Shown: positions 33,467 through 42,511, counted from the stretch's first letter. The stretch is 64,000 bases of DNA from Pigmentiphaga sp. (GCA_023228945.1 JALOAI010000002.1:211830-275829), one strand, 5' to 3'. Notes: a model not told the origin generated them from the sequence alone. Numbers and translations: made by a program.

Positions 33467-34231
33467 ATGCGCTTGAACGGAAAGGCCGCGCTCATCACCG
33501 GTGGCGGCGCCGGCATCGGTGCGGCAACGGCACGCCTGTTTTGCCGCGAAGGGGCGGCGGTCATGCTGGTGGACGCCGATGGCGAGGCGCTGGCGCGAAC
33601 GCTGGCGGCGTTGCGGGCCGAGGGCCGCCGCGCCGCCGGCAAGGTGGCCGACGTGGCCATGGCCGCTGAAGCCGCCGAGGCCGTGGCCGAGGCCGTGGGG
33701 CAATTCGGCGGCCTCGACGTCCTCGTCAATAACGCCGCCCTGCGGCGCTACAAAACGATGGACCAAACGACGCCGCAGGATTGGCAGGACATTGCCGCCG
33801 TCAACCTCGCCGGGGTCGCCAACTATTGCCGGGCGGCCCTGCCGGCCTTGCGCGCGTCGGGGCGTGGCGCCATCGTCAACGTGTCGTCGTGCTATGCCGC
33901 CACCGGGCGGCGGAACATGGGGCTCTATGATGCCACCAAGGCGGGCCAGCTCGCCATGACCCGCACCCTGGCGTTCGAGGAAGCGGAGCACGGCGTACGC
34001 GTCAATGCGGTCTGCCCGGGGTCGACCTTCACCGATTTCCACAAGGAGCGGGCGCGGGCGGCGGGCAAGCCCGAAGCCATGCTGCGGCAGGAGCGACAAA
34101 CCACCTCCTTGCTGGGCCGCTGGGCCGAGCCCGACGAGATCGCCCACCCCATCCTGTGGCTGGCGTCGGACGAAGCCTCGTTCATCACCGGCACGCAGTT
34201 GATGGTGGATGGCGGCCTGTCCGCGATGTAA
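33467..34231 (+). CDS. Short-chain dehydrogenase/reductase
   Basis: 254-residue classical SDR. Cofactor motif GGGAGIGAA (TGxxxGxG type), NNAA after strand 4, catalytic Ser in VNVSSCYAATG and Tyr/Lys in YDATKAG. The Asp at the end of strand 2 (LVDADG) suggests NAD(H) preference. Third member of the Rieske-Bug-SDR unit, so it probably oxidises a diol or alcohol intermediate from the oxygenase step (inference). Followed 70 bp later by the IclR gene. Confidence 0.9.
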   Translation: MRLNGKAALITGGGAGIGAATARLFCREGAAVMLVDADGEALARTLAALRAEGRRAAGKVADVAMAAEAAEAVAEAVGQFGGLDVLVNNAALRRYKTMDQTTPQDWQDIAAVNLAGVANYCRAALPALRASGRGAIVNVSSCYAATGRRNMGLYDATKAGQLAMTRTLAFEEAEHGVRVNAVCPGSTFTDFHKERARAAGKPEAMLRQERQTTSLLGRWAEPDEIAHPILWLASDEASFITGTQLMVDGGLSAM

Positions 34232-34301
34232 TCGCTCGGGGCCGAAGACGAGGCGGCACCGTTACAATCCGGGCTGATGATTTCGCTTTCGGGAGCGCCG
34301 C

Positions 34302-35072
34302 GTGACAGAGTCCGGTAAATCGGTGGAAGGCGTCCGGGCCGTGGGCCGTGCGCTCGAGATCCTCCTGGCGTTTACGCCGCAGGATGGCGAACTGACCGTG
34401 GCGCAGTTGCTCAAGCGGGTCGATCTCAATCGCGCCACGCTGTATCGCCTGCTGTATACGCTTGAAGAATGGGGCTTCGTCCAGGCCGAGGGCGATCCCC
34501 AGCGCTATCGCCTGGGGCCTTCGGTGGCCCGCTTGTCACACGCCTGGTCGTCGGGGCTGGATCTCGTCGCGCTGGCGCAACCGGTGCTGCAGCAGGTCTG
34601 GGACGATACCCGTGAAACCGTGGCGCTCTTCGTGCCGCAGGAAGGGCTGCGTCTTTGCGTCGCCGAGCTGCCCAGTCCGCAACCGCTCAAGTTCAAGCGG
34701 GGCGTGGGCTATACCGAACAGATCGCGCGTGGCGCGAGTGGCCGGGCCATCCTGGCCTGGCTGATGCCCATCGACGAAGCGGTGGCCCGGCACGGCGCCG
34801 GCGCGGTGCTGGATTCCAACGCGCTGGCCAAGGAGCTGGCGCTCACCCGCCAGCGCGGTTATGGCGTCAGTTATCATGAACTGATCGAGGGCGCGGTGGC
34901 CCTGGCCGCGCCGTTTTTCGATCGGAGCGGGCAGGTGGCGGGCTCCCTGGGCATCTTCGGCCCGGCCGTCCGCCTGCCCAAGGCAAAGGTCGATACGCTG
35001 GGTCCCTATCTTGCCGGGCAGGCTCGCGAGCTCTCCGGCCGCCTGGGATATCAGGCCGTACCCACGCCCTGA
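34302..35072 (+). CDS. IclR-family transcriptional regulator
   Basis: 256 residues starting at GTG. N-terminal winged helix (VRAVGRALEILLAFTPQDGELTVAQLLKRVDLNRATLYRLLYTLEEWGFV) and a C-terminal GAF-like effector domain (FKRGVGYTEQIARGASGRAILAW, GYGVSYHELIEGAVALAAPFFD). IclR proteins of this type control aromatic and carboxylate catabolism. It probably binds the AAGTTC/GAACTT palindrome at 30888-30906 and regulates the Rieske-Bug-SDR genes just upstream. That target is inference. Confidence 0.88.
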   Translation: MTESGKSVEGVRAVGRALEILLAFTPQDGELTVAQLLKRVDLNRATLYRLLYTLEEWGFVQAEGDPQRYRLGPSVARLSHAWSSGLDLVALAQPVLQQVWDDTRETVALFVPQEGLRLCVAELPSPQPLKFKRGVGYTEQIARGASGRAILAWLMPIDEAVARHGAGAVLDSNALAKELALTRQRGYGVSYHELIEGAVALAAPFFDRSGQVAGSLGIFGPAVRLPKAKVDTLGPYLAGQARELSGRLGYQAVPTP

Positions 35073-35195
35073 ACGGCCTTCTCCGTTTGGCCGCCAAGCC
35101 GCCGCCCGCGAACCCGCTCTCGGCGCCCGTGTCGTCATCTCGCCGCACGAGGTGGCCACGAGGGCGCCTGCCATTTTTTCCATGTTCGGTATCCT

Positions 35196-35786
35196 ATGAC
35201 ATCTTCCTCCGCACCCCCGCCACGTCTTACCCGCATCGCCACGCGTACCGGCGACGATGGCAGCACCGGTCTGGGCGATGGCAGCCGGATCGCCAAGCAC
35301 AGCCCGCGCATCGTGGCGCTGGGCGAGGTCGACGAACTCAACAGTACCCTGGGTGTGTTGCGCACCGAGCCCTTGCCTCAGGCTTTCGACCACCGCTTGG
35401 CCCAGGTGCAGCATGATTTGTTTTCGGTGGGCGGCGAGCTGGCGGTGCCGGGACACGCCATACTGGGCCCGGCGGAGGTGGCCGCGCTCGATGCATGGCT
35501 GGCCGCCGACAACGCCACGCTGCCGCCGCTGCGGGAGTTCATCCTGCCGGGCGGTTGCCGGCCGGCGGCCTTGGCCCACCTGGCGCGCGCCCAGTGCCGC
35601 CGCGCCGAGCGCGCCTTGCTGGCCCTGCACCAGGAAGAAGCGCTGCGCGACGCGCCGCGCTGGTACCTCAACCGGCTGTCCGATTGGCTGTTCGTCGTGG
35701 CGCGCTGCCTCAATCGCGAAGCCGGCAGAGCCGATGTGTATTGGCGGCGCGACGGCGGTTCGGCTGGCGGCGAGGAGAGGGCTTAG
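35196..35786 (+). CDS. Cob(I)alamin adenosyltransferase, PduO type
   Basis: 196-residue enzyme that forms adenosylcobalamin from ATP and cob(I)alamin. The ATP-binding N-terminus TRIATRTGDDGSTGLGDGSRIAK and the helix motifs EVDELNSTLGVL, ARAQCRRAER and LNRLSDWLFVVARCLNRE are diagnostic. It supports B12-dependent enzymes such as methylmalonyl-CoA mutase, not encoded here. It lies 123 bp after the IclR gene and converges with the amidase; it looks like an independent housekeeping gene. Confidence 0.92.
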   Translation: MTSSSAPPPRLTRIATRTGDDGSTGLGDGSRIAKHSPRIVALGEVDELNSTLGVLRTEPLPQAFDHRLAQVQHDLFSVGGELAVPGHAILGPAEVAALDAWLAADNATLPPLREFILPGGCRPAALAHLARAQCRRAERALLALHQEEALRDAPRWYLNRLSDWLFVVARCLNREAGRADVYWRRDGGSAGGEERA

Positions 35787-35815
35787 GGCCTCCCGGTTGG
35801 CGCTTGGATGCGTGG

Positions 35816-37186
35816 TCAAGTATCCGCGGGAAAGAGCGGGTAGCGGCTTTGCCAGCGCGCCTGCAGATAGGTTTCGGCCGAGGCAATGAGGCCAGCCTCG
35901 CCGCGGTAGCGGCCGATAAACTGCGCCCCGATCGGCAGGCCGGAGGCGGTGAAACCGATGGGCAGATTCAAGGCGGGATGGCCGGTTGCGCTAAAGGGGC
36001 TGCGAGCCTCGAATGGGTAGGAGGCGTCGATCGCGGCATCGTCGTCGATGCGGCAGGCCGGCCGCAATGAACTGGCCGCCAGCAGCAGGTCGCAATCCGC
36101 CAGCAAGGCGTCGACGTCTGCTTTCAGGGCTTGGCGCCGCCGCTGCGCGTCGAGATAGTCGGCGCCGCTCAGGAACGCTCCTATGGCGAGGCGCCGGCGG
36201 CTGCGACCGGTGTATTTCCGGGGGGCGTCGCGCAGGCCGTCGCGATGGGCCAGCCAGGCTTCCACCGATGCGACGACGCCGGTAATCGCCATGCAGTAGG
36301 GCAGCGCTGGCAAGCGCACCTCGCGGACATCCGCGCCCAGCGAGCGCAGATCCTGGGCGGCGGTATCGAGCGCCGCCGCGATTTCGGGATCGGCGGCAAC
36401 GTCTTCGGTATGAAAATGGCGGAGGTACCCCACGCGCAGGCCGCGCAGATCTTCTCGCCAGGAGATCGCCATGGGGCGGCCGGACAGGGCTGCCAGAATC
36501 AGCGGCAGATCGCGCGCCGTCCGCGTCATCGGGCCTACCTGGTCGAGCGTATAGGTGAGCGGCCGGATGCCGCGCATCGGGATGTCGCCATGGGTGGGCT
36601 TGAGGCCCAGAACGCCGCAGGCGTCGGCCGGCCCCCGGACCGAACCTCCGGTATCGGTGCCTATCGCCGCCGGGAACAAGGCGGCCGCCAGCCCGGCGGC
36701 GGCTCCCGAGGATGAACCGCCCGGATGATGGGTAAGCTTCCAGGGGTTGCGTGCCGCGGGATACGGAAGATCCTGGGTGGGTCCGCCGATGGCGAACTCG
36801 TGGGTCGAGAGCTTGCCGAGCAAGATCGCTCCGGTCGCGCGCAGGCGCGCCACGCAGGCGGCATCCTCCGGGGCTGATTCGGGGCTGGCCCAACGGGAAT
36901 GATACGACGTGGGCATGCCGCGCACGGGCATGACGTCTTTGATGGCCAGGGGTACGCCGAGCAGTGGCGGCAGATCATCGGCGTCCCCCCGCCGGCGCCG
37001 CTGGTCGGCGGCGCGGGCATCGCGCAGCACCTGGGCCGGATCCCGCCACAGATAGGCGTGTACCTGCCCGTCGATCCGTTCGGCGCGGTCGAGCAGCGCT
37101 TGCGCCAGCTCTTCGGCCGATACCGTACGGGCGTGTAGCTGCGAGAGCGCTTCCGCGACCCCCCATTGATGCAGCGCGGTTTTCAT
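35816..37186 (-). CDS. Amidase signature family hydrolase
   Basis: 456-residue amidase. The Ser-cisSer-Lys triad is visible: Lys83 in GVPLAIKDV, Ser158/159 in HHPGGSSSGAA and the nucleophile Ser182 in GTDTGGSVRGPADACGVLGLKPT. Related to GatA and aryl/acyl amidases. GatB and GatC are absent, so it is a stand-alone catabolic amidase. Its ATG overlaps the stop of a small upstream ORF (ATGA). A Bug protein and an isochorismatase-type hydrolase on the same strand upstream suggest a unit for uptake and hydrolysis of an amide compound (inference). Confidence 0.9.
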   Translation of the reverse strand: MKTALHQWGVAEALSQLHARTVSAEELAQALLDRAERIDGQVHAYLWRDPAQVLRDARAADQRRRRGDADDLPPLLGVPLAIKDVMPVRGMPTSYHSRWASPESAPEDAACVARLRATGAILLGKLSTHEFAIGGPTQDLPYPAARNPWKLTHHPGGSSSGAAAGLAAALFPAAIGTDTGGSVRGPADACGVLGLKPTHGDIPMRGIRPLTYTLDQVGPMTRTARDLPLILAALSGRPMAISWREDLRGLRVGYLRHFHTEDVAADPEIAAALDTAAQDLRSLGADVREVRLPALPYCMAITGVVASVEAWLAHRDGLRDAPRKYTGRSRRRLAIGAFLSGADYLDAQRRRQALKADVDALLADCDLLLAASSLRPACRIDDDAAIDASYPFEARSPFSATGHPALNLPIGFTASGLPIGAQFIGRYRGEAGLIASAETYLQARWQSRYPLFPADT

Positions 37187-37377
37187 GGCTGGGTGTCCGG
37201 GCCCGGCGCCCAGGGTGGCAGGCTGGCCGGCAAGGGCTCAGCCTCTCGCAGTCGTTGCTGCCATTGCCTCGCCCTGGTGGCGGCGTGCTCGAGATCGGCG
37301 GCGAAGTCGGCCTGCATGGCTTCGAGCTTCTCGGTGCCTACGATATATTGCATCCAGGTGTCTGGTATTTCGGGCAT
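37183..37377 (-). CDS. Small protein translationally coupled to the amidase
   Basis: 64-residue ORF, MPEIPDTWMQYIVGTEKLEAMQADFAADLEHAATRARQWQQRL..., predominantly helical with an acidic/basic amphipathic pattern. The start has GGAG about 7 bp upstream, and the stop overlaps the amidase start (ATGA), which argues that it is a real gene. I do not recognise the family. A helical partner of an amidase resembles GatC in concept, but sequence similarity is not evident. A longer start at 37455 is possible. Confidence 0.55.
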   Translation of the reverse strand: MPEIPDTWMQYIVGTEKLEAMQADFAADLEHAATRARQWQQRLREAEPLPASLPPWAPGPDTQP

Positions 37378-37495
37378 CAGGTACTCCGGGGTACCGGCGG
37401 GCGCTTCCCCGCCGCGATGGAGGGCGCCCGCGGCGCCGAACCGAACGGCTCCCATTTAGCGTCATCGCGCACGAGACCGGAGCCGGGGCGGTGGC

Positions 37496-38479
37496 TCATT
37501 CGGGCGTGAGGCCGATGGCCTTGACCAGTTTGCCCCGCAAGTCGAAGGCGGTGCGTTGCTGGGTGGCGAGGTCTTCGGCGCTGCCGGCCTCCACCAGCAA
37601 GCCAACGGAATCGAGCCGGCTCGCGACGTCGGGTGACCGGAGCGCGTCGACAATGGCCTGATTCAGCTTGGCCACCACCTCGTCGGGGATGCCGGCGGGC
37701 CCGAAGAAGGCCAGCCACGACGAGACATCGAATCCTGGAAGGGCTTCACCGATGGCGGGCACATCCGGCAGGTTGGGATAGCGTCCGGCCTGTGTCACGC
37801 CCAGCACCTTGAGCCGGCCTTCCTGGATGTAGGGCAGGCTTTCCGCCACACTGGAGAAGACCAGCGCCACGTTGCCGCCCAGCAGATCGGTGACCGCCGC
37901 CGCTCCGCCTTTGTATGGCACATGCAGCAAATCGGTACCGGCGATTTGATTGAACAATTCACCCGACAAGTGATGAGGCGAACCGATGCCGGAGCTACCG
38001 AAGCTGAGTTTTCCCGGGTTGCGCTTGGCATACTCGACAAGCCCGGGGATGTCGTTGGCGGGCAGGTCGGCCCGAGCGACCAGGACGATGACGTTGCGCG
38101 CCGCCAGCGTGATCGGGGTAGCGTCGCGCAAGGGGTGCAAGGGCGGATTTTTGAACAGATGGTAATTGCCGGCATGCGTGGCATCGGTGGCCATCAGCAG
38201 CGTGTGGCCATCGGGGGCGGACCTGGCGACATAGTCGGCGCCGATATTGCCGCTGGCTCCGGGCCGGTTCTCCACGATCACGGGTTGTCCGAAGCGATTC
38301 TGCAGCTTCTCGGCCACCAGGCGGGCGGTGAGGTCGGTGGTGGCGCCTGGCGGATAGGGCACGACGATGGTCATCGTTCTCTGGGATAAACCTTCGGGGG
38401 CTGCTGCTGCCGCTGCTGCCAGGCCGGGTAGGGCAAGCGCGAGCAACAAACGGCTCGTCCAGTGTTGCCAAGTCTTCAT
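37496..38479 (-). CDS. TctC/Bug-family periplasmic binding protein
   Basis: 327 residues with a Sec signal peptide (LLLALALPGLAAAAAAAPEG). Motifs TIVVPYPPGATTDLTARLV, VENRPGASGNIGADYVARSAPDGHTLL, HVPYKGGAAAVTDLLGGNVALVF and NLPDVPAIGEALPGFDV are all of the family. Located between the amidase/small ORF pair and an isochorismatase-type hydrolase, so its ligand may be an amide or carbamoyl acid (inference). No permease nearby. Confidence 0.9.
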   Translation of the reverse strand: MKTWQHWTSRLLLALALPGLAAAAAAAPEGLSQRTMTIVVPYPPGATTDLTARLVAEKLQNRFGQPVIVENRPGASGNIGADYVARSAPDGHTLLMATDATHAGNYHLFKNPPLHPLRDATPITLAARNVIVLVARADLPANDIPGLVEYAKRNPGKLSFGSSGIGSPHHLSGELFNQIAGTDLLHVPYKGGAAAVTDLLGGNVALVFSSVAESLPYIQEGRLKVLGVTQAGRYPNLPDVPAIGEALPGFDVSSWLAFFGPAGIPDEVVAKLNQAIVDALRSPDVASRLDSVGLLVEAGSAEDLATQQRTAFDLRGKLVKAIGLTPE

Positions 38480-38488
38480 GGCGGTCTC

Positions 38489-39166
38489 CTATTTCGTGTT
38501 ATGGGGGGTAAGATGCTCTGGCGACTCCCGCGGCTCATGCAAATACGACAGCAGCGGCGCCAGCTCCACGACGTCGCCGTACTTGGCGTGGATGTCGAAT
38601 AAATTGGCCTCGTGGGGAGCAGGGTGCCGGTCGCCCACGCCGGCGCGCGGCACGATCGTGTGGAAGCCATGTTGTACGGCGTCGACGGCGGAGGCCCGGA
38701 TGCATCCACTGGTGGAGAAGCCGAGGAGGATCACCGTGTCGCGCCGTTGGGCGGTGAGCAGGGCTGCCAGGTTCGTGCCAAAGAACGCGCTGGCCGCGCC
38801 GCGCTTGACCAGCACGGGCTCGTTCCGCCTGACCTCGAGCCGGGCATCGAGTTGGGCCAGCGGCGCCTCTTCACGGAATTGTTTCAGGCTGGGGGCCTTC
38901 TTCAAGAGCATGGCGCCATCCTGGCCGTCGGCGGAACAGAAGCTGCGCACGTGGCAAACCGGCACGCCGCGGCTGCGCGCCTTCCGAAGAACTTCGACGA
39001 TGGCGTTTACCACCTGGTCGGACATTTGGCAGTAGAAGGGGTACTGCGGATCGGTGTAAGCGTTGACCGCATCCACCGTGACCACGGCGGGGGCCACCCC
39101 ATAGCCGCCGAGCTGATCGAACACGCCAGCGTATCCGGCCCGGCAATCCTCGTACTGCGGATTCAT
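38489..39166 (-). CDS. Isochorismatase-like cysteine hydrolase (carbamoylsarcosine/maleamate amidase type)
   Basis: 225 residues. The catalytic triad of the family is present: Asp32 (VTVDAVNAYTDP), Lys121 (LVKRGAASAFFGT) and Cys155 (STSGCIRAS), followed by the typical ASAVDAVQHGF. The N-terminus and the NAYTDP loop are closest to N-carbamoylsarcosine amidase and maleamate amidohydrolase (NicF) relatives. Only 9 bp from the Bug gene, same strand. With the amidase it probably hydrolyses C-N bonds of one imported compound; the substrate is not determinable. Confidence 0.85.
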   Translation of the reverse strand: MNPQYEDCRAGYAGVFDQLGGYGVAPAVVTVDAVNAYTDPQYPFYCQMSDQVVNAIVEVLRKARSRGVPVCHVRSFCSADGQDGAMLLKKAPSLKQFREEAPLAQLDARLEVRRNEPVLVKRGAASAFFGTNLAALLTAQRRDTVILLGFSTSGCIRASAVDAVQHGFHTIVPRAGVGDRHPAPHEANLFDIHAKYGDVVELAPLLSYLHEPRESPEHLTPHNTK

Positions 39167-39445
39167 GACGCTATCTCCTTGGTCGCCCGTGCGGGATGGC
39201 CAGCGCGGTGGGTCGGCATGACCGGCAGGGGGGCGGTCGACCCGACTCTTCGCATCGAGTATCGGCCGCCGGATTTGAAGGATCAATACGGGATGCCGAA
39301 TGACTCGTATAAGGAGGACTTATGGAATCGCCTGGCGGGAACGGCGGAATGGGAAGCACGGTGCGGCGCCGCTTCCTTGTTAGCATAGGGTGGACGGAAA
39401 TCATGAAACTCAACCGCCGCCAGAATCCCCATCGAGGAGACCCGC

Positions 39446-40627
39446 TTGCAACCCGTCCCTGTCCCCCATGTCGACGCCGAATCGTTCCAGGACTTCCTCG
39501 GCACGGTGCGGCGTTTCGTCGACGAAGTCTTGATTCCCCGCGAGCGCGAGCTCGAAGAAACCGGGGTCATTCCCGCCGCGGTGGCGGCCAGCATGCGCGA
39601 ACTGGGGCTATGCGGCTTGTCCATCCACCCCGACTACGGCGGGCTGGGCCTGTCGCTGTCGCAGGAACTCGCGCTGCATGAGGTGCTGTCGGAGGCGGCG
39701 CAGGGCTTCCGTTATGTCTATGGTTCCAACGTTGGCATAGGCTCGCGCGGCCTGGCCCTCGACGGCACCGAGGCGCAGAAAGCGCGTTACCTGCCGCGCT
39801 TGGCCTCTGGCGAACTGGTGGCCTCGTTTTGCCTGACGGAGCCCGAGGCCGGCTCCGACGCCGCCAGCCTGATCACGCGCGCGGAGCGCGGCCCCGGGCC
39901 CGACGGCGACGACGGCTATCGCCTGACCGGCACCAAGAGGTTCATCACCAATGCCGACGTCGCGGGGCTGTTTACCGTCATGGCGCGCTCTGGTGGCGCG
40001 CCCGGCGCGCGTGGTATTTCCGCTTTTCTGGTGCCACGCGAGACCCCCGGCGTGCGAGTGGGCAAGCCCGAACGCAAGCTGGGCCATCGCGGCGGCAATG
40101 TGTGCGACGTCACGTTCGACGGCGCCTGGGTGCCGGCCGATGCGCTGCTGGGCGGAGTGGAGGGCAAGGGGTTCGCCACCGCCATGCGCACCCTCGACAG
40201 CGGGCGTCTTTCGGTGGCTGCGAATTGTCTGGGGCAAATGCGGCGGGCAATCGACGAGGCGGCGCGTTACGCACTGCAGCGGCGGCAGTTCGGCCAGGCG
40301 GTGGCGGATTTCCAGCTGGTGCAGGCGCTGCTGGCGGATTCCGAAACCGACTGGGCGGCGGCGCGCAGCCTGGTCTACGACGCGGGGCGCGCTTACGACA
40401 CCGGCGCCGAGGTTCAGCGCTTGGCGGCCTGTGCCAAGTATTTTGCGTCGGAGGCCCTCGGGCGGGTGGCCGACCGCTGCTTGCAAGTGCTGGGGGGAGC
40501 CGGCTATATCGCGGACTATCCCCTGGAGCGCATTTTTCGCGATGCCCGCGTGGCGCGCATTTACGAAGGCACCAGCCAGATCATGCAACTGGTGATTGCG
40601 CGCCAATTGCTGAAGTCATACGAGTAG
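39446..40627 (+). CDS. Acyl-CoA dehydrogenase
   Basis: 393-residue flavoprotein that desaturates an acyl-CoA. Motifs: ASFCLTEPEAGSDAASL (FAD/substrate), KRFITNADVAGLFTVMA, QRRQFGQAVADFQLVQALLAD, QVLGGAGYIADYPLERIFRDAR, and the catalytic base Glu374 in IYEGTSQI. Starts at TTG (39446) with GGAGACCCGC upstream. Divergent from the hydrolase gene and convergent with the MarR gene. The adjoining acyl/aryl-CoA ligase lies 1.9 kb away, so a shared CoA-thioester pathway is possible but unproven. Confidence 0.92.
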   Translation: MQPVPVPHVDAESFQDFLGTVRRFVDEVLIPRERELEETGVIPAAVAASMRELGLCGLSIHPDYGGLGLSLSQELALHEVLSEAAQGFRYVYGSNVGIGSRGLALDGTEAQKARYLPRLASGELVASFCLTEPEAGSDAASLITRAERGPGPDGDDGYRLTGTKRFITNADVAGLFTVMARSGGAPGARGISAFLVPRETPGVRVGKPERKLGHRGGNVCDVTFDGAWVPADALLGGVEGKGFATAMRTLDSGRLSVAANCLGQMRRAIDEAARYALQRRQFGQAVADFQLVQALLADSETDWAAARSLVYDAGRAYDTGAEVQRLAACAKYFASEALGRVADRCLQVLGGAGYIADYPLERIFRDARVARIYEGTSQIMQLVIARQLLKSYE

Positions 40628-40730
40628 GCGGGCGTTCCGGCGACTCGCGTGGCAGAGGCCGGTCGCGGCAGGGACGCTCGCCCGGCGGTCGCCCAAAGCC
40701 ATCGTATCGACGCTCGGCGCTTGCCCGGCG

Positions 40731-41234
40731 TCAGCGGATGGTGGGCGGCACCATCGGCGTGCGGGCTTCGGGCTCCAGGGCGGTGCACAGTTTGCCGAGC
40801 AGGGCGATGAGTGTAGCCTGCTCGTAGCGGCTGAGCGGCGCGAGCAGACGTTCGTAAGCGCTGCTGGAGGGGGCGTGGGCGGCCTCCAGTACGTCGTCGC
40901 CCGCCGGGGTCAGCCGCAATTGCCGCTTGCGGCCATCGGTGGGATCCAGGCCGCGTTCCAGCAGGCCGCGCTGCTCCAGGCCGCGCAGCAGGTGCGAGGC
41001 ATTGACGCGATCGATGCCCAGGGCGCGCGCCAGCGCGGATTGGTCCAGTTCGGGCGCGCGGGCCAGCACGAACAACGCGCCGTACTGCAAGGGAGTCAGC
41101 CGCAATTCCCGGCATTGTTCTTCGAAGATGCCGACGGACAGCTGATGGGCGCGGCGCAGCAGAAAGCCGGGGCGCTGGTAGAGCGACTCCAGGGGTTCGG
41201 TCGAAGACATGGCGTAGGGAGTGTCGAGGGACAT
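40731..41234 (-). CDS. MarR-family transcriptional regulator
   Basis: 167 residues from the ATG at 41234 (other starts at TTG 41267 and ATG 41210 are possible). The winged helix-turn-helix is standard: LRLTPLQYGALFVLARAPELDQSALARALGIDRVNASHLLRGLEQRGLLERGLDPTDGRKRQLRLTPAG. Divergent from a flavin-dependent hydroxylase and CoA ligase, with a perfect palindrome between them that overlaps the hydroxylase promoter. It most likely represses that operon until an aromatic acid or its CoA ester binds. Confidence 0.87.
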   Translation of the reverse strand: MSLDTPYAMSSTEPLESLYQRPGFLLRRAHQLSVGIFEEQCRELRLTPLQYGALFVLARAPELDQSALARALGIDRVNASHLLRGLEQRGLLERGLDPTDGRKRQLRLTPAGDDVLEAAHAPSSSAYERLLAPLSRYEQATLIALLGKLCTALEPEARTPMVPPTIR

Positions 41235-41260
41235 GGAGCGATGAAAGACGGACGGGGGAC

Positions 41261-41306
41261 TTGACAATGGAATCGAGGCTGAAATATTGTTAGTATATTA
41301 ACAATA
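41261..41306 (+). promoter_or_regulatory. Promoter and MarR operator for the hydroxylase-ligase operon
   Basis: TTGACA (41261-41266) and TATTGT (41285-41290) are spaced 18 bp. The -10 region lies in a perfect 8-bp inverted repeat TATTGTTA-GTATAT-TAACAATA (41285-41306), the size and type of site bound by MarR dimers. Occupation would block the hydroxylase promoter. Confidence 0.7.
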
Positions 41307-41335
41307 ATTTTCAACCTAGCGAAGGTAGATTTTTC

Positions 41336-42511
41336 ATGGATATCCTGATCATAGGCGCGGGCATTGGTGGATTGGTTGCGGCGGCGAGCCTGCTGCGGCG
41401 GGGCCATCGCGTGCGGGTGCTGGAACAGGCCGAGCACATCGGCGAGGTTGGCGCCGCGGTGCAGATGAGCGCCAACGCGGTAAAGGTGCTCTACGACCTC
41501 GGTCTGCACGACACGCTGGAAGCGGTGTCGGTCAAGCCCAAGGCCTTCGAGTTCCGGCGTTTCGATAGCGGCGAGCTCTTGCACCGCATCGAGCTGGGTG
41601 AGGCGCACAGAATCAAGCATGGCGCCCCCTACTACCAGATCCACCGGGTCGACCTGCACGCCAGATTGTGCGAGCTGGTGGAATCTCTGGATCCCGATGC
41701 CATTATCCTGCATGCGCGCGTGACCGCCATCGAAGAAACCGGCGATCGCGTCGTGGCGGTGTTGTCCGATGGCCGCCGCTACGAAGCCGAGTTGCTGATC
41801 GGCGCCGACGGCATTAAATCGGTGGTGCGCCAGCACGTGGTCGACCAGGAGCCGCCCACCTTTACCGGCCAGGTGGCCTGGCGGCTGGCGGTGCCCACCG
41901 AGCGCATCCCGCCCGAGCTGCGCACCGACATCGTGTCCACCATCTGGTGCGGCCCGCGCAACCACGCGGTAACCTACTACATGCGCTCCGGCGAAGTGCT
42001 CAATTTCGTGGGCTGCGTGGAAAGGCCCTGGGAAGAAGAATCCTGGACCATGAAGCGGCCCTGGGAAGAGCTCGACCAGGATTACGCCGGCTGGCATCCC
42101 ATGGTGCGGGCGGTGATCGAGAACGTCGACCGCGACGAGTGCTATCGCTGGGCGCTCAACAACCGCAAGCCGGTCATGCACTGGAGCACCGCGCGCGTGA
42201 CGCTGCTGGGCGATGCCGTGCATCCTACGCTGCCCTACATGGCGCAAGGCGCCGCGATGGCCATCGAAGACGCAGCGGTGCTGGCCCGCGCCCTGGAACT
42301 GCCGGTTCCGCTGGCCGAGGCCCTGCAGCGCTACACCGCCCATCGGGCTCCGCGCACAGCGCGCGTGGTGGAGGAATCCAACGAAATGGGCGAGCTCTAC
42401 CACATCGACAACGCCGACGACATGCGCCAGGCTTTCAAAGACCGCAACGTGGCCCACTCGCGCAACACCTGGCTGTATCCCTATGATCCTCTTACCGTCG
42501 AAATAGCATGA
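41336..42511 (+). CDS. FAD-dependent aromatic hydroxylase (salicylate / 6-hydroxynicotinate hydroxylase type)
   Basis: 391-residue group A flavoprotein monooxygenase. Dinucleotide fold MDILIIGAGIGGLVAAASLLRRGHRV, the FAD/NADH motif LLIGADGIKSVVRQ (DG motif), and the GD motif VTLLGDAVHPTLPYMAQGAAMAIEDA are intact. Overall form resembles NahG and NicC. Its stop overlaps the CoA ligase start (ATGA), so the two act together. A hydroxylase that works on an aromatic acyl-CoA, as in salicylyl-CoA 5-hydroxylation, is one possibility. The substrate cannot be fixed from sequence. Confidence 0.85.
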   Translation: MDILIIGAGIGGLVAAASLLRRGHRVRVLEQAEHIGEVGAAVQMSANAVKVLYDLGLHDTLEAVSVKPKAFEFRRFDSGELLHRIELGEAHRIKHGAPYYQIHRVDLHARLCELVESLDPDAIILHARVTAIEETGDRVVAVLSDGRRYEAELLIGADGIKSVVRQHVVDQEPPTFTGQVAWRLAVPTERIPPELRTDIVSTIWCGPRNHAVTYYMRSGEVLNFVGCVERPWEEESWTMKRPWEELDQDYAGWHPMVRAVIENVDRDECYRWALNNRKPVMHWSTARVTLLGDAVHPTLPYMAQGAAMAIEDAAVLARALELPVPLAEALQRYTAHRAPRTARVVEESNEMGELYHIDNADDMRQAFKDRNVAHSRNTWLYPYDPLTVEIA

